A stretch of 64,000 nucleotides of DNA from Thermoplasmata archaeon (GCA_021796385.1 JAJYXQ010000043.1:128202-192201), one strand, 5' to 3'. Shown: positions 8,082 to 17,185, numbered from the stretch's first letter. A program made the numbers and translations. The notes: generated from the letters alone by a model not told the origin.

Positions 8082-9548
8082 CTATCTACGTCGTCGCTTC
8101 GCAAGCCGCCATAAGATAACCCCGCTCAAAGTCGCCACCGCCGCGATAAGTACTACCTCTATTGTGAGCGCGCCAATCCAAGGGGATTCACTAAACTCAA
8201 TGTGAATAACAAGCGATGAACCACTTACATTAACGGTGCCATTGGATGATGTGGAGGAATAACCCGTCGGGCCGGCGATCTGAAATTTGAAGCTCCCATT
8301 ACCTGACAAGAAGACATTAGAGCCACTCTTCGAAGATTGACACCTCCATGCATTAGAGTCTCGCAGAATTACGGACCATCCGGTGCCGCTCGGTAACCCG
8401 GCTTCTTCAAAGTCCAACCTATAATGTGGGAAAGCGGAGGGGACGAGAACGGCATAGACGACGTCTTGTCCCGAGTCTGCCACATAGAGTTCATTGTTTA
8501 AAGGGTCAAATGCGAGTCCATTGAGCTCTGCTCCTAGTTGAAGCGAGCCAATGTAGGTGTTGGTTTCCGAATCAACAAAACTCACATAGCTGGGAGAGCA
8601 GTCCGGCGGGAGTAAAGTGCAATTGTCGCCCGCCGTCACCGCCAAAAGTCCATCAAATGGAATGTAAATGATACGACCAAAGCTGCTCCCTGAGGTAGTG
8701 TTGACTTCGGAAGCAATGTTACTTGTAGATGAGTTCACTGACGAGATGCTGTTCGTGCAGAATGTCACCGGCATACAAATCGGAGTATCATAGACCCAAA
8801 GCAATCCATCGCGCGGATCAAGGGTCAGGCCTTCTGGAGACGAAAAAGACGGGAGTCTGATCGATTTCACCACCTGCAGCGTTTGGGCACTTATGACACT
8901 CAGATTGTTGGAAACAAAATTGGCCACATATATGCTGTCGTCCAGATTGTCGAATGCCACACCCATAGGGCGCATTCCCACCGAAAGGGTAGCCACGACC
9001 CGGTTGGTAGCCGTAGAGATGACTGAGAGATTAGCCCCGTACCCATTTCCTGGGTCACCGGAGTCTGTCACAAACACATACCCATTCGATGGGTCCACCG
9101 AAATCCCTTGAGGAAATGAACCCACGTCAACAGTCGCCGCAAGCTGAAAGTTGGAGCCGTTCAACACCATGACAGTGTTCGATCCGAGGTTCGCCACATA
9201 AATATCGCCGTTAGCCGGGTCGTAAGCGAGGCTGTTTGGATAGTCCCCTACATTCACAGACTCAATGACCCTGTTGTCAGAGCTTTGGATAATACTCAGA
9301 TCATCAGAGCCCGCATTGGCGACAATGAGGTCCCGCACCATTGGATCATACAAAATATCCGTAGGGGTGCTTCCTACCGAAATGTTAGCCAGTTCGCAAC
9401 TGGTGCAAAACCGAAGGAAGGGGGAAGTGGCACGCTCCGAGAAGCTGGTCGAGGGTAGAAGGGAGCCATCTGGGGGGAAAGTAGCTGCTCCCGCGAGGAC
9501 TGAACAAAACAAAACCGCCGATACTCCGATGGCAGTGACCGCCCGCAT
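8082..9548 (-). CDS. Secreted YVTN beta-propeller surface protein
   Basis: Predicted surface protein of 488 residues. It opens with a signal peptide (MRAVTAIGVSAVLFCSVLAG) and has repeated propeller units of about 42 residues with VGxxPxxxxxDP and IYVANxxxNxxxV patterns (YNCE/YVTN type). A Thermoplasmata-type domain with the EEAGLPSGTGWSV motif follows, then a C-terminal membrane anchor (WIGALTIEVVLIAAVATL) and a basic tail. A GTG at 9737 would add 63 residues with another hydrophobic stretch; the TATA box at 9773-9782 sits 36 bp before that GTG, so the longer form cannot be excluded. Probably displayed on the outer face; ligand unknown. Confidence 0.82.
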   Translation of the reverse strand: MRAVTAIGVSAVLFCSVLAGAATFPPDGSLLPSTSFSERATSPFLRFCTSCELANISVGSTPTDILYDPMVRDLIVANAGSDDLSIIQSSDNRVIESVNVGDYPNSLAYDPANGDIYVANLGSNTVMVLNGSNFQLAATVDVGSFPQGISVDPSNGYVFVTDSGDPGNGYGANLSVISTATNRVVATLSVGMRPMGVAFDNLDDSIYVANFVSNNLSVISAQTLQVVKSIRLPSFSSPEGLTLDPRDGLLWVYDTPICMPVTFCTNSISSVNSSTSNIASEVNTTSGSSFGRIIYIPFDGLLAVTAGDNCTLLPPDCSPSYVSFVDSETNTYIGSLQLGAELNGLAFDPLNNELYVADSGQDVVYAVLVPSAFPHYRLDFEEAGLPSGTGWSVILRDSNAWRCQSSKSGSNVFLSGNGSFKFQIAGPTGYSSTSSNGTVNVSGSSLVIHIEFSESPWIGALTIEVVLIAAVATLSGVILWRLAKRRRR

Positions 9549-9772
9549 CTGGTTGCGGGGGCAGAGTAACCGTGCGCGGAATGTCCCAATTCGTAGGTGC
9601 GCAACTTTGGAGTACACGGGTAACCTTGGTAACATGCTGAAAAGTATGGCAGACACCATCACAATTGTGGAGGCGGTGAGACTCAGGTGAGGGATATTGT
9701 ATCTGGCCGCAACCGTTTCCTGAAGCGCTAGGTTCACAGGCTTTACCCTTTAATAAACGGAGGCGCCCCCTC

Positions 9773-9782
9773 ATATTTATAT
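9773..9782 (-). promoter_or_regulatory. TATA box of the propeller gene
   Basis: ATATAAATAT on the minus strand. Predicted transcription start near 9753. This gives a leader of about 15 nt to the GTG at 9737 or about 205 nt to ATG 9548. Confidence 0.5.
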
Positions 9783-9944
9783 GTAAAGAGTTGCAGGGCC
9801 ATAGGGTTGTAGGCGAACTTCTCGCAGGCACAAAGGCGAGTTGCTCCCAGCACCTAGGGTTTTGTCTCAGGAGAGAATATAGAGTCACCCCAGTGCGAGT
9901 TTTGTCTCAGAATATAGTCTCAAGCCCAAGCCTTACTCGAATGT

Positions 9945-10970
9945 CTATCTTCGGCTCCGGGGCGAAATCCAGTCCCGAAGTCCATCGGAGATGAGGATGA
10001 CGGAAAGGCCGAAGATGGTGATCCAAACCGCAGGGATGGCCGCTCCCCACCAATACGGTCCGAACGGCGCCCCCGCTTGAGGGGAGATCGCACCGAAGTA
10101 AACTATCCCCGCGCTCAGCGTGCTCCCCCAATCGGGATAGTTGAACGTCGGGACCACCGGAGCCACGGCAGAAACGTTCGTTCGGTACATGCGACACTCA
10201 GTACCGGCCGTCGAGTTCTCGTAGTAGGTAACGAACTGGGAAGCAATGATAAAAGCCAAAATCAGAGCCACTGAGATGGGAATCTGGGCGAGGGCGGGAG
10301 AGAGGCTGTTCGGGAGGATATGCCGGATCATCAGTTGTGGCGTAGAGGCGCCCGACGCCCGGGCGGACTCGACGAACGCCATCTGCCGGTTCCGTAGCGC
10401 TTCTCCCCGCACTACCCGGGCGAAGGGAGCCCACATCACTCCGACCATTGAGACCACAAACACATCAGGCCCCTGCGCCGTTGTCAGATGGGGAAGAACG
10501 ATAACCACGACCAAGATGACGAAGATGAAATAGGGTATGGAAAGCAGCATGTCCGTGATCGACATGAGGATGGAGTCCACCCTGCCACCATACGTTCCCG
10601 CGACGAGGCCGACCCCTAATCCGATGACCGCGGCCGAAAGGGATATCGAGCCGATCAAGAACAGGTCCCAACGAGAACCTGCGATCAACCCTTGCGCTAC
10701 CCCGAACCCAAGATAGGCGGTCTGCCCGAGCGGATGGGGTCCAAGGGAAAAGGGAATCAGAGAAAGGGTGGGGCCCGAAGGCGCGGAACAGTGCGCGATA
10801 AGATTGGGGTCTATGGCCATTGCCGTTAGGTGCTTGGGGTAGAGATAGGGTGCAGCCATGGCTGCCGCGACAAAGCATAAGAGCAAGCCGAAGCCGGCCG
10901 AAAAGGTAGGTTGGGAAAAGAGATCGAGAAGTGATGACAGGAGAACGGACTTCCGTGCCAAATGGTTCAT
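9945..10970 (-). CDS. Peptide/nickel-type ABC transporter permease (DppC-like), copy 2
   Basis: Inner-membrane permease of a dipeptide/oligopeptide-type ABC importer, 341 residues. The cytoplasmic coupling helix (EAA loop) is seen in VESARASGASTPQLMIRHIL, followed by NSLSPALAQIP. An N-terminal membrane segment (GLLLCFVAAAMAAPYLY) precedes the long external loop typical of DppC, then LGTxxxGRDxF-like LIAGSRWDLFLIGSIS. It is the same length as, and clearly paralogous to, the permease at 11131-12156, but separated from it by 160 bp. Neither ATPase nor solute-binding protein is encoded nearby. Confidence 0.9.
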   Translation of the reverse strand: MNHLARKSVLLSSLLDLFSQPTFSAGFGLLLCFVAAAMAAPYLYPKHLTAMAIDPNLIAHCSAPSGPTLSLIPFSLGPHPLGQTAYLGFGVAQGLIAGSRWDLFLIGSISLSAAVIGLGVGLVAGTYGGRVDSILMSITDMLLSIPYFIFVILVVVIVLPHLTTAQGPDVFVVSMVGVMWAPFARVVRGEALRNRQMAFVESARASGASTPQLMIRHILPNSLSPALAQIPISVALILAFIIASQFVTYYENSTAGTECRMYRTNVSAVAPVVPTFNYPDWGSTLSAGIVYFGAISPQAGAPFGPYWWGAAIPAVWITIFGLSVILISDGLRDWISPRSRR

Positions 10971-11130
10971 CGAACACCGTCCTTCATGGACTCACGAGTT
11001 GATTTGAATTCCGTTGGCGCGGGTAAAGTGGTACCTAAACTACGCCTTCCTCGGAAGGTCGATGGGGGCGAGAAGGAAGATCCCCCGCCGGGGAGACCCT
11101 TTCTGGAGGAAAAAGCGTGCATCTTTTCCG

Positions 11131-12156
11131 CTACTTCCTTGCCTTCGGGGAAAGCCAATCCCGGACCCCATCGGAAATGAGGACGATGGAGAGACCGAAC
11201 ATAGCGATCCAGACGCCGGGAAACAGCGCCCCCCACCAATAGACCCCGAACGGATGGTCGGGTTGCGGGAGCCATCCGCCCGTAAAGGCGAGCCCGGCAC
11301 TCAAGATGCCCCCCCACTCCGGGTAATTGAAGCGAGGCACCACGGGAGCCAGGGACGAAAGACCGGAGCCCATCGTAGAGCAGCTCGTTCCTCCGGACGT
11401 GATGATCGCCGTGGTGATGAACTGCGAGGTGATTATAAACGTGAGCGTCAGAGCGACGGTGACCGGTACCTGGGCAAGCGCCGGGGAAGCGCTGTTGGGG
11501 AGGATGTGGTGGAGCAGGATGCGGCCGGAGGAGGCGCCCGAGGCCTTGGCCGACTCCACATAGGTCGTCGTCCGTACGCGACTTGCTTCCCCACGAACGA
11601 CCCGCGTGAAAGGGGCCCACATCACGCCATTCATGGCCCCTATGAAAACGTAAGGCCCCTCGGTCGGGGGAACTCGGGGAAGCGCGATAACGAACACGAG
11701 GATGACGAGAACGAAATAGGGAACCGAAAGGAAAGCGTCCGTGACCATCATCACCACCCTGTCCACCCACCCCCCATATGTCCCCGAAGTGAGTCCGAGA
11801 AAGGTTCCTATCACGGTGGAGGGTACGGTGATGGCCGAGATCAGGAAAAGATCCCACCGGGAACCGGCGATGAGCCCCTGGGCCACTCCGAAACCCATGT
11901 ACTCGGTCTGGCCCAAAGGGTGATCCCCAACGGAGAAAGGGAAAAACTGAAGGGTGGGGCCCTGCGGGGCGGAACAGTGCACTAACAAGGCGGTGTCGAC
12001 CGGGATCGCCGTCAGTGTCCGGGGATATAGAAACGGTGCGACCATCGCCGTTGCCACATAGAAGGAAAGAAGGGTCACTCCGGCCAAAAAGGGCGGCCGG
12101 CGCAGAAGCGACCGCAGCGATTCGGACCAGGCTTGGTAACGAGTAGAGGTGGCCAC
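11131..12156 (-). CDS. Peptide/nickel-type ABC transporter permease (DppC-like), copy 1
   Basis: A 341-residue permease starting at GTG 12156, whose G is shared with the TAG stop of the upstream fusion gene, so the two are translationally coupled. The frame remains open upstream to 13242, but that part is only a shadow of the fusion gene. The EAA loop is VESAKASGASSGRILLHHIL; the segments YMGFGVAQGLIAGSRWDLFL and GTYGGWVDRV match copy 2 almost residue for residue. With the DppB-like module of the neighbouring fusion it would form the usual heterodimeric membrane channel. Substrate not determinable. Confidence 0.9.
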   Translation of the reverse strand: MATSTRYQAWSESLRSLLRRPPFLAGVTLLSFYVATAMVAPFLYPRTLTAIPVDTALLVHCSAPQGPTLQFFPFSVGDHPLGQTEYMGFGVAQGLIAGSRWDLFLISAITVPSTVIGTFLGLTSGTYGGWVDRVVMMVTDAFLSVPYFVLVILVFVIALPRVPPTEGPYVFIGAMNGVMWAPFTRVVRGEASRVRTTTYVESAKASGASSGRILLHHILPNSASPALAQVPVTVALTLTFIITSQFITTAIITSGGTSCSTMGSGLSSLAPVVPRFNYPEWGGILSAGLAFTGGWLPQPDHPFGVYWWGALFPGVWIAMFGLSIVLISDGVRDWLSPKARK

Positions 12157-14861
12157 TACGACCCTCCATCGGAACCCGCCGAGATCCGGGGATCCAGCCA
12201 CCGTACCAAAAGGTCTGCGATGGCATTCGTGAACACCACAGCGATCGTGAAGAGGTACACCAGCGCGGCCAAGGACGACGGGCTGACCGACCCGGTAAGA
12301 GCATCCCACGCTGAGGTGCCCAATCCCACATCGGCAAAGACCACCTGCACCACGGTCAGGGTGATGAGGAAGGCGCCGAACGTCGTGGAGAAAGCGGAGA
12401 CGTAAAGCGGGAGCGAGCGGCGGGCCGCATGCTTCCAGAGCAACGCGCGCTCTGAAACGCCTCGGGAGCGGGCGGCGACCACATCCGGCTGCTCGGCGGA
12501 TTCCGCCGACGACGTCCGAAGATACCGAAGGTAGATCGATGAGTAGATGAGTGCGATGACCGAGGCTTGGAGAAGCGTTCCCGCGGCGATGTACGCCTCG
12601 AGGAACCACGCCCCATGCCAGGCTGCGTCTATGAGGGGAAAACCCGTAGGGGAGGTCGTCATGTAGGGACTGACCCACCTCGGGATCCCTCCCATGTTGG
12701 AATCGTACCAGGAAGCGCTCTGCGGCATCAGGCCAAACACCGAGGAAAAGCTTCCGAACAAACCGATCCAAAGCGCATAGAACCAGCCGACGAAATAGAG
12801 GGAGAGCAGAATCGTGGGCCAAAAGAGACCGAGGGCGGAGTACACGCGGGTCGAGTTGTCGAGGGCATGTCCCCGCTTCCACCCCGAAGCCAGTCCCAAG
12901 GGATACGAAATGAGCACGCTGAGGGCCAGGCTGACCAGTCCGAGCTCCAGTGTAGGAGCGACCAGAGTCACGATGGGCAAGGTAAGGCTCCCCCCGATGG
13001 TGTACGGGAGGGGTTGCTGAAGCCAGGCTCCAGTGAAGAACGTGTAAAGATAACCCCCAAAGCTTGTGAGCTGACCGATGACCGTGACGTTCGTTCCGAT
13101 GGTTGGTACGAGAACCACGAGGACGAAGACGATCCCCACTACCAGAACGAGGCGAGAAAGTGTCTCCAAAGCCACCCGAAGGAGAGGGGTACCGAACCCA
13201 CGCCAGCGATGGAACGAAGGTGAGGACCGGTATTCTTCCCACCGAAGGGATAGCTCCTCCCGGAGCTCGAGGGAGAACCTCCGGATCTCCCTATGCTTTG
13301 CCAATCGGAAGAGCGCGCTCCCAAGCCACCGTGGGAAGGAGACCGCGGTCGGGAAGGAGAAGCCCGAAAGGACGGCCCTACGGTCCTTCCGGCTCCGAAC
13401 GCCCCGATCGACCCAGGCAAATGCACCCAGGGAGAACAGCCCAACAACGATCCAGAGAAGGCCCAGCCACAGCCACGGTATCGGGGGCGGTGGAGACGGA
13501 GCGATCGGGGCAGGGAACACCGCGACCTCCACAGCGTTCGACACTTGGTTACCCTGGGAATCGGTCACGGTCAAGGTGACGGAGAACTGGGTGGAGAGAT
13601 TGACACGGAACGTATGCCGGACGACCGGTCCATAGCCATACCCCTCGGTTGGGCCAAAGCCCCAAGTGTAGTTGTAGGGAGGAAAACCCCCTGAGGGGGA
13701 CGCCGAGAACTCCACGGTCAGCGGCGATGTACCACTAAGGGTGGAGGCTGTGATACTGAACCGTATTCCCCCGGGGGTTCCACCCATGGGAACAAAGAGC
13801 TCCCACGGAACGATGGTCGAATAATGGAAAGGTACTCCTCCGAACAGGATGAACAGGTTCGGACGGATAGAAGGGGTCGGGACCAAGGAGGCTCCTCCGG
13901 TCGGCGGTGGTGTGTCCGCCTTGGGAGTGAATAGCGGAGTCAGGTTCTGCCAGGTACCATTCAGGAAGGTCCAGGTGTCGTTGAGCACACCCTCCTTTCC
14001 GAAGCCACCATAGAGAAGGGGATAACCTCCCGCAGTTGCGCTTGATGCGCTGTCATATCTTGGGGATGGAGCTTGGGCGAGAGGGAGTTGCGACCATGAT
14101 TCGTTCTGGAAGATCCAAGTGTCGTTCCATAGCGTGGTTCCATTGGTGCCCCCGAACAAGTACGCTTGGAATGTTGTCGGGTTGTAGCTGAAGGCCGCAC
14201 CCCAACGAGCGGCCGGGACACGGGGAAGGGTGAGCTCAGACCAGACGCCCCCTTGGAAAACCCAGGTCTCACTGCTGGGCGCTCCCCCCGCCGTCTCTCC
14301 GCCAAACAGGACAAGGCCGTTCACGCTGGAGTCCCACACCATCGATGCAAAGGCAAGGGGCGGCGGGGCATGGGAAATTGGCATCCTCGACCATGCGTCC
14401 AGCGAAGCGTTGTAAAACCAAGTATCGTTGAAGAACGTGACGTTGTTCTTGCCCCCGAAGAGTACGGCACCTCCCAACAAGGGGTCTGTCGCAAGGGCCG
14501 CACCCTCCCGAGCACTGGGACCAATGGTGGGCACCGGAAACCATGTCAGGGCGGATTCTGACTCGGAAAAGACCCAAGTGTCATTACAGAACCCTCCGCA
14601 TCCGATCCCACCAAAAAGGAGCCCCTTGGCAGGGGTCCCACCTAACCAAGTGGTGCTGGCGTTCGAACGGGCGCTCACGTTATAGACCGCCTGTAACGGA
14701 GGCTGGGACCATATCGGTGGAGGACCCGTCGACGGAACGACCGATCGGGAGCTATCCGCAAGGCTGACCCCGGGCAATCCCGCCAAGAGAAAGGCCGCAA
14801 CGATGGCTAGCCAGAACAGGCTGCCGAACGATCGGTTACAAAAACCAATCCGCTTGGCCAT
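12156..14861 (-). CDS. Extracellular kelch/PKD region fused to a DppB-type ABC permease
   Basis: A single uninterrupted 901-residue frame. Residues 1-35 are a signal peptide. Residues about 65-355 hold kelch-type repeats, each with an LFGG turn and a following NDTW/SETW tryptophan (for example LLFGGIGCGGFCNDTW, VLFGGKNNVTFFNDTW). About 366-449 is a PKD-like Ig domain (PLTVEFSASPSGGFPPYNYT, then VTLTVTDSQGN). A membrane helix at about 462-484 leads into a basic cytoplasmic linker, and 565-901 is a DppB-type permease with six membrane segments and the EAA loop DVVAARSRGVSERALLWKHA. The topology is self-consistent: ectodomain outside, linker inside, permease TM1 starting inside. Coupled to a DppC-type permease downstream. 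The ectodomain may capture substrate or bind polysaccharide; that is inference. Confidence 0.88.
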   Translation of the reverse strand: MAKRIGFCNRSFGSLFWLAIVAAFLLAGLPGVSLADSSRSVVPSTGPPPIWSQPPLQAVYNVSARSNASTTWLGGTPAKGLLFGGIGCGGFCNDTWVFSESESALTWFPVPTIGPSAREGAALATDPLLGGAVLFGGKNNVTFFNDTWFYNASLDAWSRMPISHAPPPLAFASMVWDSSVNGLVLFGGETAGGAPSSETWVFQGGVWSELTLPRVPAARWGAAFSYNPTTFQAYLFGGTNGTTLWNDTWIFQNESWSQLPLAQAPSPRYDSASSATAGGYPLLYGGFGKEGVLNDTWTFLNGTWQNLTPLFTPKADTPPPTGGASLVPTPSIRPNLFILFGGVPFHYSTIVPWELFVPMGGTPGGIRFSITASTLSGTSPLTVEFSASPSGGFPPYNYTWGFGPTEGYGYGPVVRHTFRVNLSTQFSVTLTVTDSQGNQVSNAVEVAVFPAPIAPSPPPPIPWLWLGLLWIVVGLFSLGAFAWVDRGVRSRKDRRAVLSGFSFPTAVSFPRWLGSALFRLAKHREIRRFSLELREELSLRWEEYRSSPSFHRWRGFGTPLLRVALETLSRLVLVVGIVFVLVVLVPTIGTNVTVIGQLTSFGGYLYTFFTGAWLQQPLPYTIGGSLTLPIVTLVAPTLELGLVSLALSVLISYPLGLASGWKRGHALDNSTRVYSALGLFWPTILLSLYFVGWFYALWIGLFGSFSSVFGLMPQSASWYDSNMGGIPRWVSPYMTTSPTGFPLIDAAWHGAWFLEAYIAAGTLLQASVIALIYSSIYLRYLRTSSAESAEQPDVVAARSRGVSERALLWKHAARRSLPLYVSAFSTTFGAFLITLTVVQVVFADVGLGTSAWDALTGSVSPSSLAALVYLFTIAVVFTNAIADLLVRWLDPRISAGSDGGS

Positions 14862-14871
14862 CCCGACATCC

Positions 14872-15426
14872 TCAGCGGGGTTGGTTTATCAAGGAGTTTG
14901 CTCGTACCGGTCGACATCGGTACAACCAATCCTCCCGGAAGGCCATGTCCCGGGGCAATCGATGGAACCATCGGACCTCGGATATCTCGTCGGGGACCAG
15001 GGAACGTGGCTTACCCGATCGCCACTGGGCCACGTATTGGAAGATGTCGAAGCGAAGAGGGGAGTCGCCTTGCTTGGGAGAGGTGTACGAGTTCCGGTAG
15101 ACTTTCCACAGGCGCAAACCCTGAACACGGACCCCCGCCTCTTCATGTATCTCTCGGTGGATGGCCCGTTGCGGCGTCTCCCTAGGTTCGACACCACCGC
15201 CCGGTGTCATCCACTGACGGGACCAGCCGTTCTCCCGATGCTGACGGACGAGGAGCACTCGATGGCGGTCGTCTTCCACGCGGGCGGCGACCCCTTGGAC
15301 GATCCCCTGCGCGATACGGACCCTCAGCCGATCATACGCCAACTGGGTCACAGGACATTCCCGAAAGATCTCTCGGGCAGAGAAGGTCTCAGGATTGCTT
15401 AGCTTACCGGGGGATAACTTCGACAT
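14872..15426 (-). CDS. NUDIX hydrolase
   Basis: Hydrolyses a nucleoside diphosphate linked to another group; substrate not predictable. The 184-residue protein carries a complete NUDIX box, GVEPRETPQRAIHREIHEEAGV, split here as G-x5-E-x7-REIHEEAG-V, with all catalytic acids. The preceding strand is HRVLLVRQHRENGWSRQWMTPGG. A TTG codon 12 nt upstream also opens the frame, but ATG 15426 is the better start. It ends 10 nt before the kelch-permease gene on the same strand, so it may be the first gene of that transcript. Confidence 0.92.
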   Translation of the reverse strand: MSKLSPGKLSNPETFSAREIFRECPVTQLAYDRLRVRIAQGIVQGVAARVEDDRHRVLLVRQHRENGWSRQWMTPGGGVEPRETPQRAIHREIHEEAGVRVQGLRLWKVYRNSYTSPKQGDSPLRFDIFQYVAQWRSGKPRSLVPDEISEVRWFHRLPRDMAFREDWLYRCRPVRANSLINQPR

Positions 15427-15516
15427 CCTATCGTTCAAACGGTGGCAACACCGGATTCAAATGTCCCCCAAATATCCGAACGGTTAGGCGACTGGGAATA
15501 CCGGAGCTTAGCATGA

Positions 15517-16059
15517 TTCCGTATCTTTGCCCAGGTTAACGAGGTATATGTACTCACTTCGCAACTTCGGTGCAAATATGCGGTCAACAGTATTGTCCTG
15601 TGCCAGCACCCCGATGGTCTTGTCGTCATCCAGTCGAGTGGGGGAACGTTCGGGAACTATTATGCCTGCTTAATCACCGTCATGATCTATGAGTTCGGGC
15701 ATGAACTTGGCTTAGCTCCCTTAATCGGGGCAGCGGAGAACGAAGACCCGACTCATCCGGGCCATCCGACTGATCCGAACGATGTAATGTACTGGGAGGT
15801 AGACTCGACTGCGTTGGTTGGGCTCTTAGGTGGAGGGGCTTCACCGAACCAGTTCGATGCTACCGAGCTTTCAAACCTCAACACCGTTTGGGCCTGCCCG
15901 ATCTTTCAGGAGATCACCCTGGCGGTCATGTTGAGCCTATTTTGGATGGATTCACCGCACCTCGCTGCGAACTACTGGAGATTCCGGCGGAGGCAGCGCA
16001 AGGGGGATTTCGCCAAGGAGGGACCCCCTCATCCCATGATTTCACAAGGGAAGGATTAG
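15517..16059 (+). pseudogene. Remnant of a secreted zinc metallopeptidase
   Basis: The open frame resembles the C-terminal half of archaeal secreted metallopeptidases: FGNYYACLITVMIYEFGHEL, then GHPTDPNDVMYWEVD, then the QFDATELSNL tail. In such enzymes the zinc site is HExxHxxGxxH and a downstream Met-turn (DPNDVMY) follows. Here the first histidine is Tyr and the third is Pro (YEFGHELGLAP), so only one zinc ligand remains. Stops interrupt the frame upstream of 15517, and no signal peptide or N-terminal half is left. It is best read as a dead gene, not a small new protein. Confidence 0.6.
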
Positions 16060-16120
16060 GCGTGGGATGGACTAGTTGGCGCTCCGAGGCTACTCGATCG
16101 GAGCTGGAAGTGCTAAGTAC

Positions 16121-16702
16121 CTATCGCACGGCCTCGTAATGGAGCAAGAGCTCCCCATCCTCACCATGCTTGAGTTCAAGGAACTTTAGAGTATTCTGAT
16201 CTTTCATGGAACCCCAGTAACGGGGACCCTTTCCATAGACCACGGGCATCACAAAGAACCAATAGTCATCCGCAAGTCTGCGCTTGAGAACCTCTTGGAC
16301 CAGACGGGGACCGCCCTCAAGGATGATGTTGCCTCCCTTTTCTCGTCTCAAGTCAGCCAGTATCTGAGCGAGATCACCCTTCATGATCCTTGAGTTCTCC
16401 CAAGCGGGATCCTTCAGCTTGTGCGAAAGGCAGACCTTGTCGACCCGGTCGAGAAAATGGGAGTAGTCGAACTGAAACTTGGGGTCACCCGGCCTGCGGG
16501 CTTTTCCCGACCACACACGCCGGTGACCGAGGAAGGACCTCCGACCCATGATCACAGTCGAGACGTCGTCATACCGCGATATCCACATGTGCCGAAACAG
16601 TGCATTCGCCTTTGGGGTTGGACGATCAGAACCGGGATACGTTGGGAATGCGCCGCGTCCGTCTAGGGTCATGTACACATTTGCGGTGATCTTGCGCGCC
16701 AT
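16121..16702 (-). CDS. Dihydrofolate-reductase-fold oxidoreductase (RibD C-terminal type)
   Basis: A 193-residue NADPH-dependent reductase of the DHFR/RibD-C superfamily. Seen: MARKITANVYMTLDGRGAFP at the N terminus, STVIMGRRSFLGHRRVW (cofactor phosphate site), LADLRREKGGNIILEGGPRL (the conserved glycine turn) and a C-terminal VMPVVYGKGPRYW. The family includes the archaeal riboflavin-pathway reductase and many uncharacterised members; this one looks closer to the generic group. An upstream in-frame ATG would add five residues, but MARK follows a TATA-like element (about 16727-16734) by 28 bp, suggesting a leaderless message. Confidence 0.82.
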   Translation of the reverse strand: MARKITANVYMTLDGRGAFPTYPGSDRPTPKANALFRHMWISRYDDVSTVIMGRRSFLGHRRVWSGKARRPGDPKFQFDYSHFLDRVDKVCLSHKLKDPAWENSRIMKGDLAQILADLRREKGGNIILEGGPRLVQEVLKRRLADDYWFFVMPVVYGKGPRYWGSMKDQNTLKFLELKHGEDGELLLHYEAVR

Positions 16703-17079
16703 GGTAACGCAGTTCACATGGACACTCCATAAGTACTTTGATTTTACCCAATTGCAATGGGAGACCGTTCCCGCGCCAGATGACTTCCTTGACGAGCCCT
16801 GTCAATGGGCCTCGGTTGAGCAAGCGTGTTCGGCACAGACCTTTGGAAATCAAGTGGTAGTGTACAAAAGCATGGGCTACAAAGGGGAGAAACCGTCCTT
16901 CAAAAGTCTTGAGAAGACGGGAACGAAGCGAGCGTGGTTCCCACCATGAACGCATCTTGAGATCGGACAGGAGGCGCTAATGAGGGCCGAGAAAACTGAC
17001 GTGAATCCCCATCTTCGGGATCTCAATTTGAGCCGGGGCAGTATAAAAGGGGAAGTTATAGTTGTATTACCGGGCGGGA
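16703..17079. other. Intergenic region, no gene recognised
   Basis: About 375 bp between the reductase gene and the initiator tRNA. No coding frame resembles a family. It contains the reductase promoter at its left end and a strong rightward TATA box at 17042-17049. Confidence 0.5.
17042..17049 (+). promoter_or_regulatory. Orphan rightward TATA box
   Basis: TATAAAAG followed by G, a near-ideal archaeal TATA box. A transcript would start near 17070 and run into the initiator tRNA gene antisense; the next rightward gene starts about 250 bp on and has its own TTTAAA element near 17262. Confidence 0.35.
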
Positions 17080-17154
17080 TAGCGGGGCATGGATTTGAAC
17101 CATGGATCTACGGGTTATGAGCCCGTCGGGATGACCTGACTACCCTACCCCGCT
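17080..17154 (-). tRNA. Initiator tRNA-Met (anticodon CAU), intronless
   Basis: A 75-nt cloverleaf: acceptor AGCGGGG/CCCCGCT with discriminator A, anticodon stem ACGGG/CCCGT around loop CTCATAA, T-arm CATGG-TTCAAAT-CCATG. The A1-U72 pair and the run of three G-C pairs under the anticodon loop are marks of initiator tRNA. CCA is not encoded. Its loops are of normal length, in contrast to the two intron-bearing tRNAs of this window. Confidence 0.95.
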
Positions 17155-17177
17155 GCGTGGCGGTGGACTGCGTGAAG

Positions 17178-17185
17178 GTATTTAA
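17178..17185 (-). promoter_or_regulatory. TATA box of initiator tRNA-Met
   Basis: TTAAATAC on the minus strand, centred 27 bp upstream of the mature 5' end at 17154, the expected distance for an archaeal tRNA promoter. Confidence 0.6.

Noticed and set aside
12157-13242. Upstream extension of the DppC-like permease frame to 703 residues
   Set aside because: This part is out of frame with the kelch-permease fusion gene, which is clearly coding there; the permease starts at GTG 12156.
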